A stretch of DNA of 5,018 nt from Clostridiaceae bacterium (GTDB lineage: Bacteria; Bacillota; Clostridia; Clostridiales; Clostridiaceae). Below, piece by piece: positions 4,829-5,018 of the stretch (within the stretch, counting starts at the first letter, position 1; each line of letters begins with the position of its first letter). A program made the translations under genes and the position numbers. The notes under the pieces are model-generated. The model saw only the letters and a list, made by a program, of their open reading frames with translations, was not told where the DNA came from and did no database searches. Where the stretch lies: NCBI GenBank assembly GCA_003510765.1, contig DOKV01000090.1:1-5018 (forward strand), given 5' to 3'.

Positions 4829-4860
4829 AAAACCCAGCGGATGCAAGTCTGCTGGGTTTT
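4829..4860 (+). terminator. Symmetrical terminator after the permease
   Basis: AAAACCCAGCGGA (4829-4841) and TCTGCTGGGTTTT (4848-4860) form a 13-pair stem with one G-T pair and a six-base loop TGCAAG. The A4 and T4 ends make it able to work in both directions, so a converging transcript from the right may also stop here. The U-run is short. Confidence 0.85.
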
Positions 4861-4952
4861 CCATTGGTGTAAAAATACCGTGTTTCATGGGCCATGATCA
4901 GAGCCCTTGGGACTTTTCCTGCAGGTTAGGAACGGGTAGATCCCCTTCTTCA

Positions 4953-4981
4953 TTGTAGGTTCTTCATCGGTGGTTTATAAT
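4953..4981 (+). promoter_or_regulatory. Possible promoter near the right edge
   Basis: TTGTAG (4953-4958) and a perfect TATAAT (4976-4981) are 17 bases apart on the plus strand. Transcription would start near 4988 towards a gene outside the window. The -35 box is poor and the region could instead be the end of a converging gene, so this is tentative. Confidence 0.3.
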
Positions 4982-5018
4982 TGAAGTAATTTTCATCCAG
5001 ATTACATGGACCTGGAAG

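Noticed and set aside
4950..5018. Minus-strand frame entering from the right edge, 22 codons, ending KPPMKNLQ
   Set aside because: It could be the C-terminus of a converging gene, which would fit the two-way terminator at 4829-4860, but it is too short, unrecognised, and competes with a plus-strand promoter candidate.

Overview
The window reads as a chromosomal segment of a low-to-moderate G+C Gram-positive bacterium (Bacillota, most likely Clostridia). The evidence is the strong AGGAGG-type ribosome binding sites, sigma-A promoters, hairpin-plus-U-run terminators, a purine riboswitch, a PbuG-type permease and a Fra/YdhG protein very like that of Bacillus subtilis. No species can be named.

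Left part, all on the minus strand. The first nine codons of a gene leaving the window (27 to 1) have their own promoter and a leader with a TCGTATAC inverted repeat. Upstream of it is a terminator that ends a two-gene unit: a DUF985 cupin protein (1086-610) followed 12 bases later by a Fra/YdhG frataxin-like protein (597-220). Before these lies a 488-residue regulator (2670-1204). It joins a MerR-type DNA-binding domain and coiled coil to an RDD-type membrane domain and a C-terminal domain I do not recognise. Its promoter has the 19-bp spacer typical of MerR-controlled promoters, with an imperfect dyad inside the spacer, so it probably regulates itself.

Middle, 2671-3478, about 800 bases without a convincing protein gene. 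The left end holds the merR promoter and 2740-3060 holds nothing I can assign. From 3106 there is a clear sigma-A promoter on the plus strand and then the most remarkable part of the window: a guanine-class purine riboswitch (3163-3232) directly followed, with no linker, by a second aptamer of the ykkC superfamily (3233-3345), which matches the PRPP-sensing subtype. One intrinsic terminator (3326-3384) serves both. A nine-base sequence, TGAGTGAAA, is shared between the guanine aptamer's closing helix and an extended closing helix of the PRPP aptamer, giving a physical basis for two-input logic.

Right part. The RNA device controls a single gene, a guanine/hypoxanthine permease of the AzgA/PbuG branch of the NCS2 family (3479-4804), closed by a symmetrical terminator. 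The design makes metabolic sense: imported bases are trapped by phosphoribosyltransferases that consume PRPP, so expression should fall only when guanine is plentiful and PRPP is scarce. The last 150 bases hold no confident gene.
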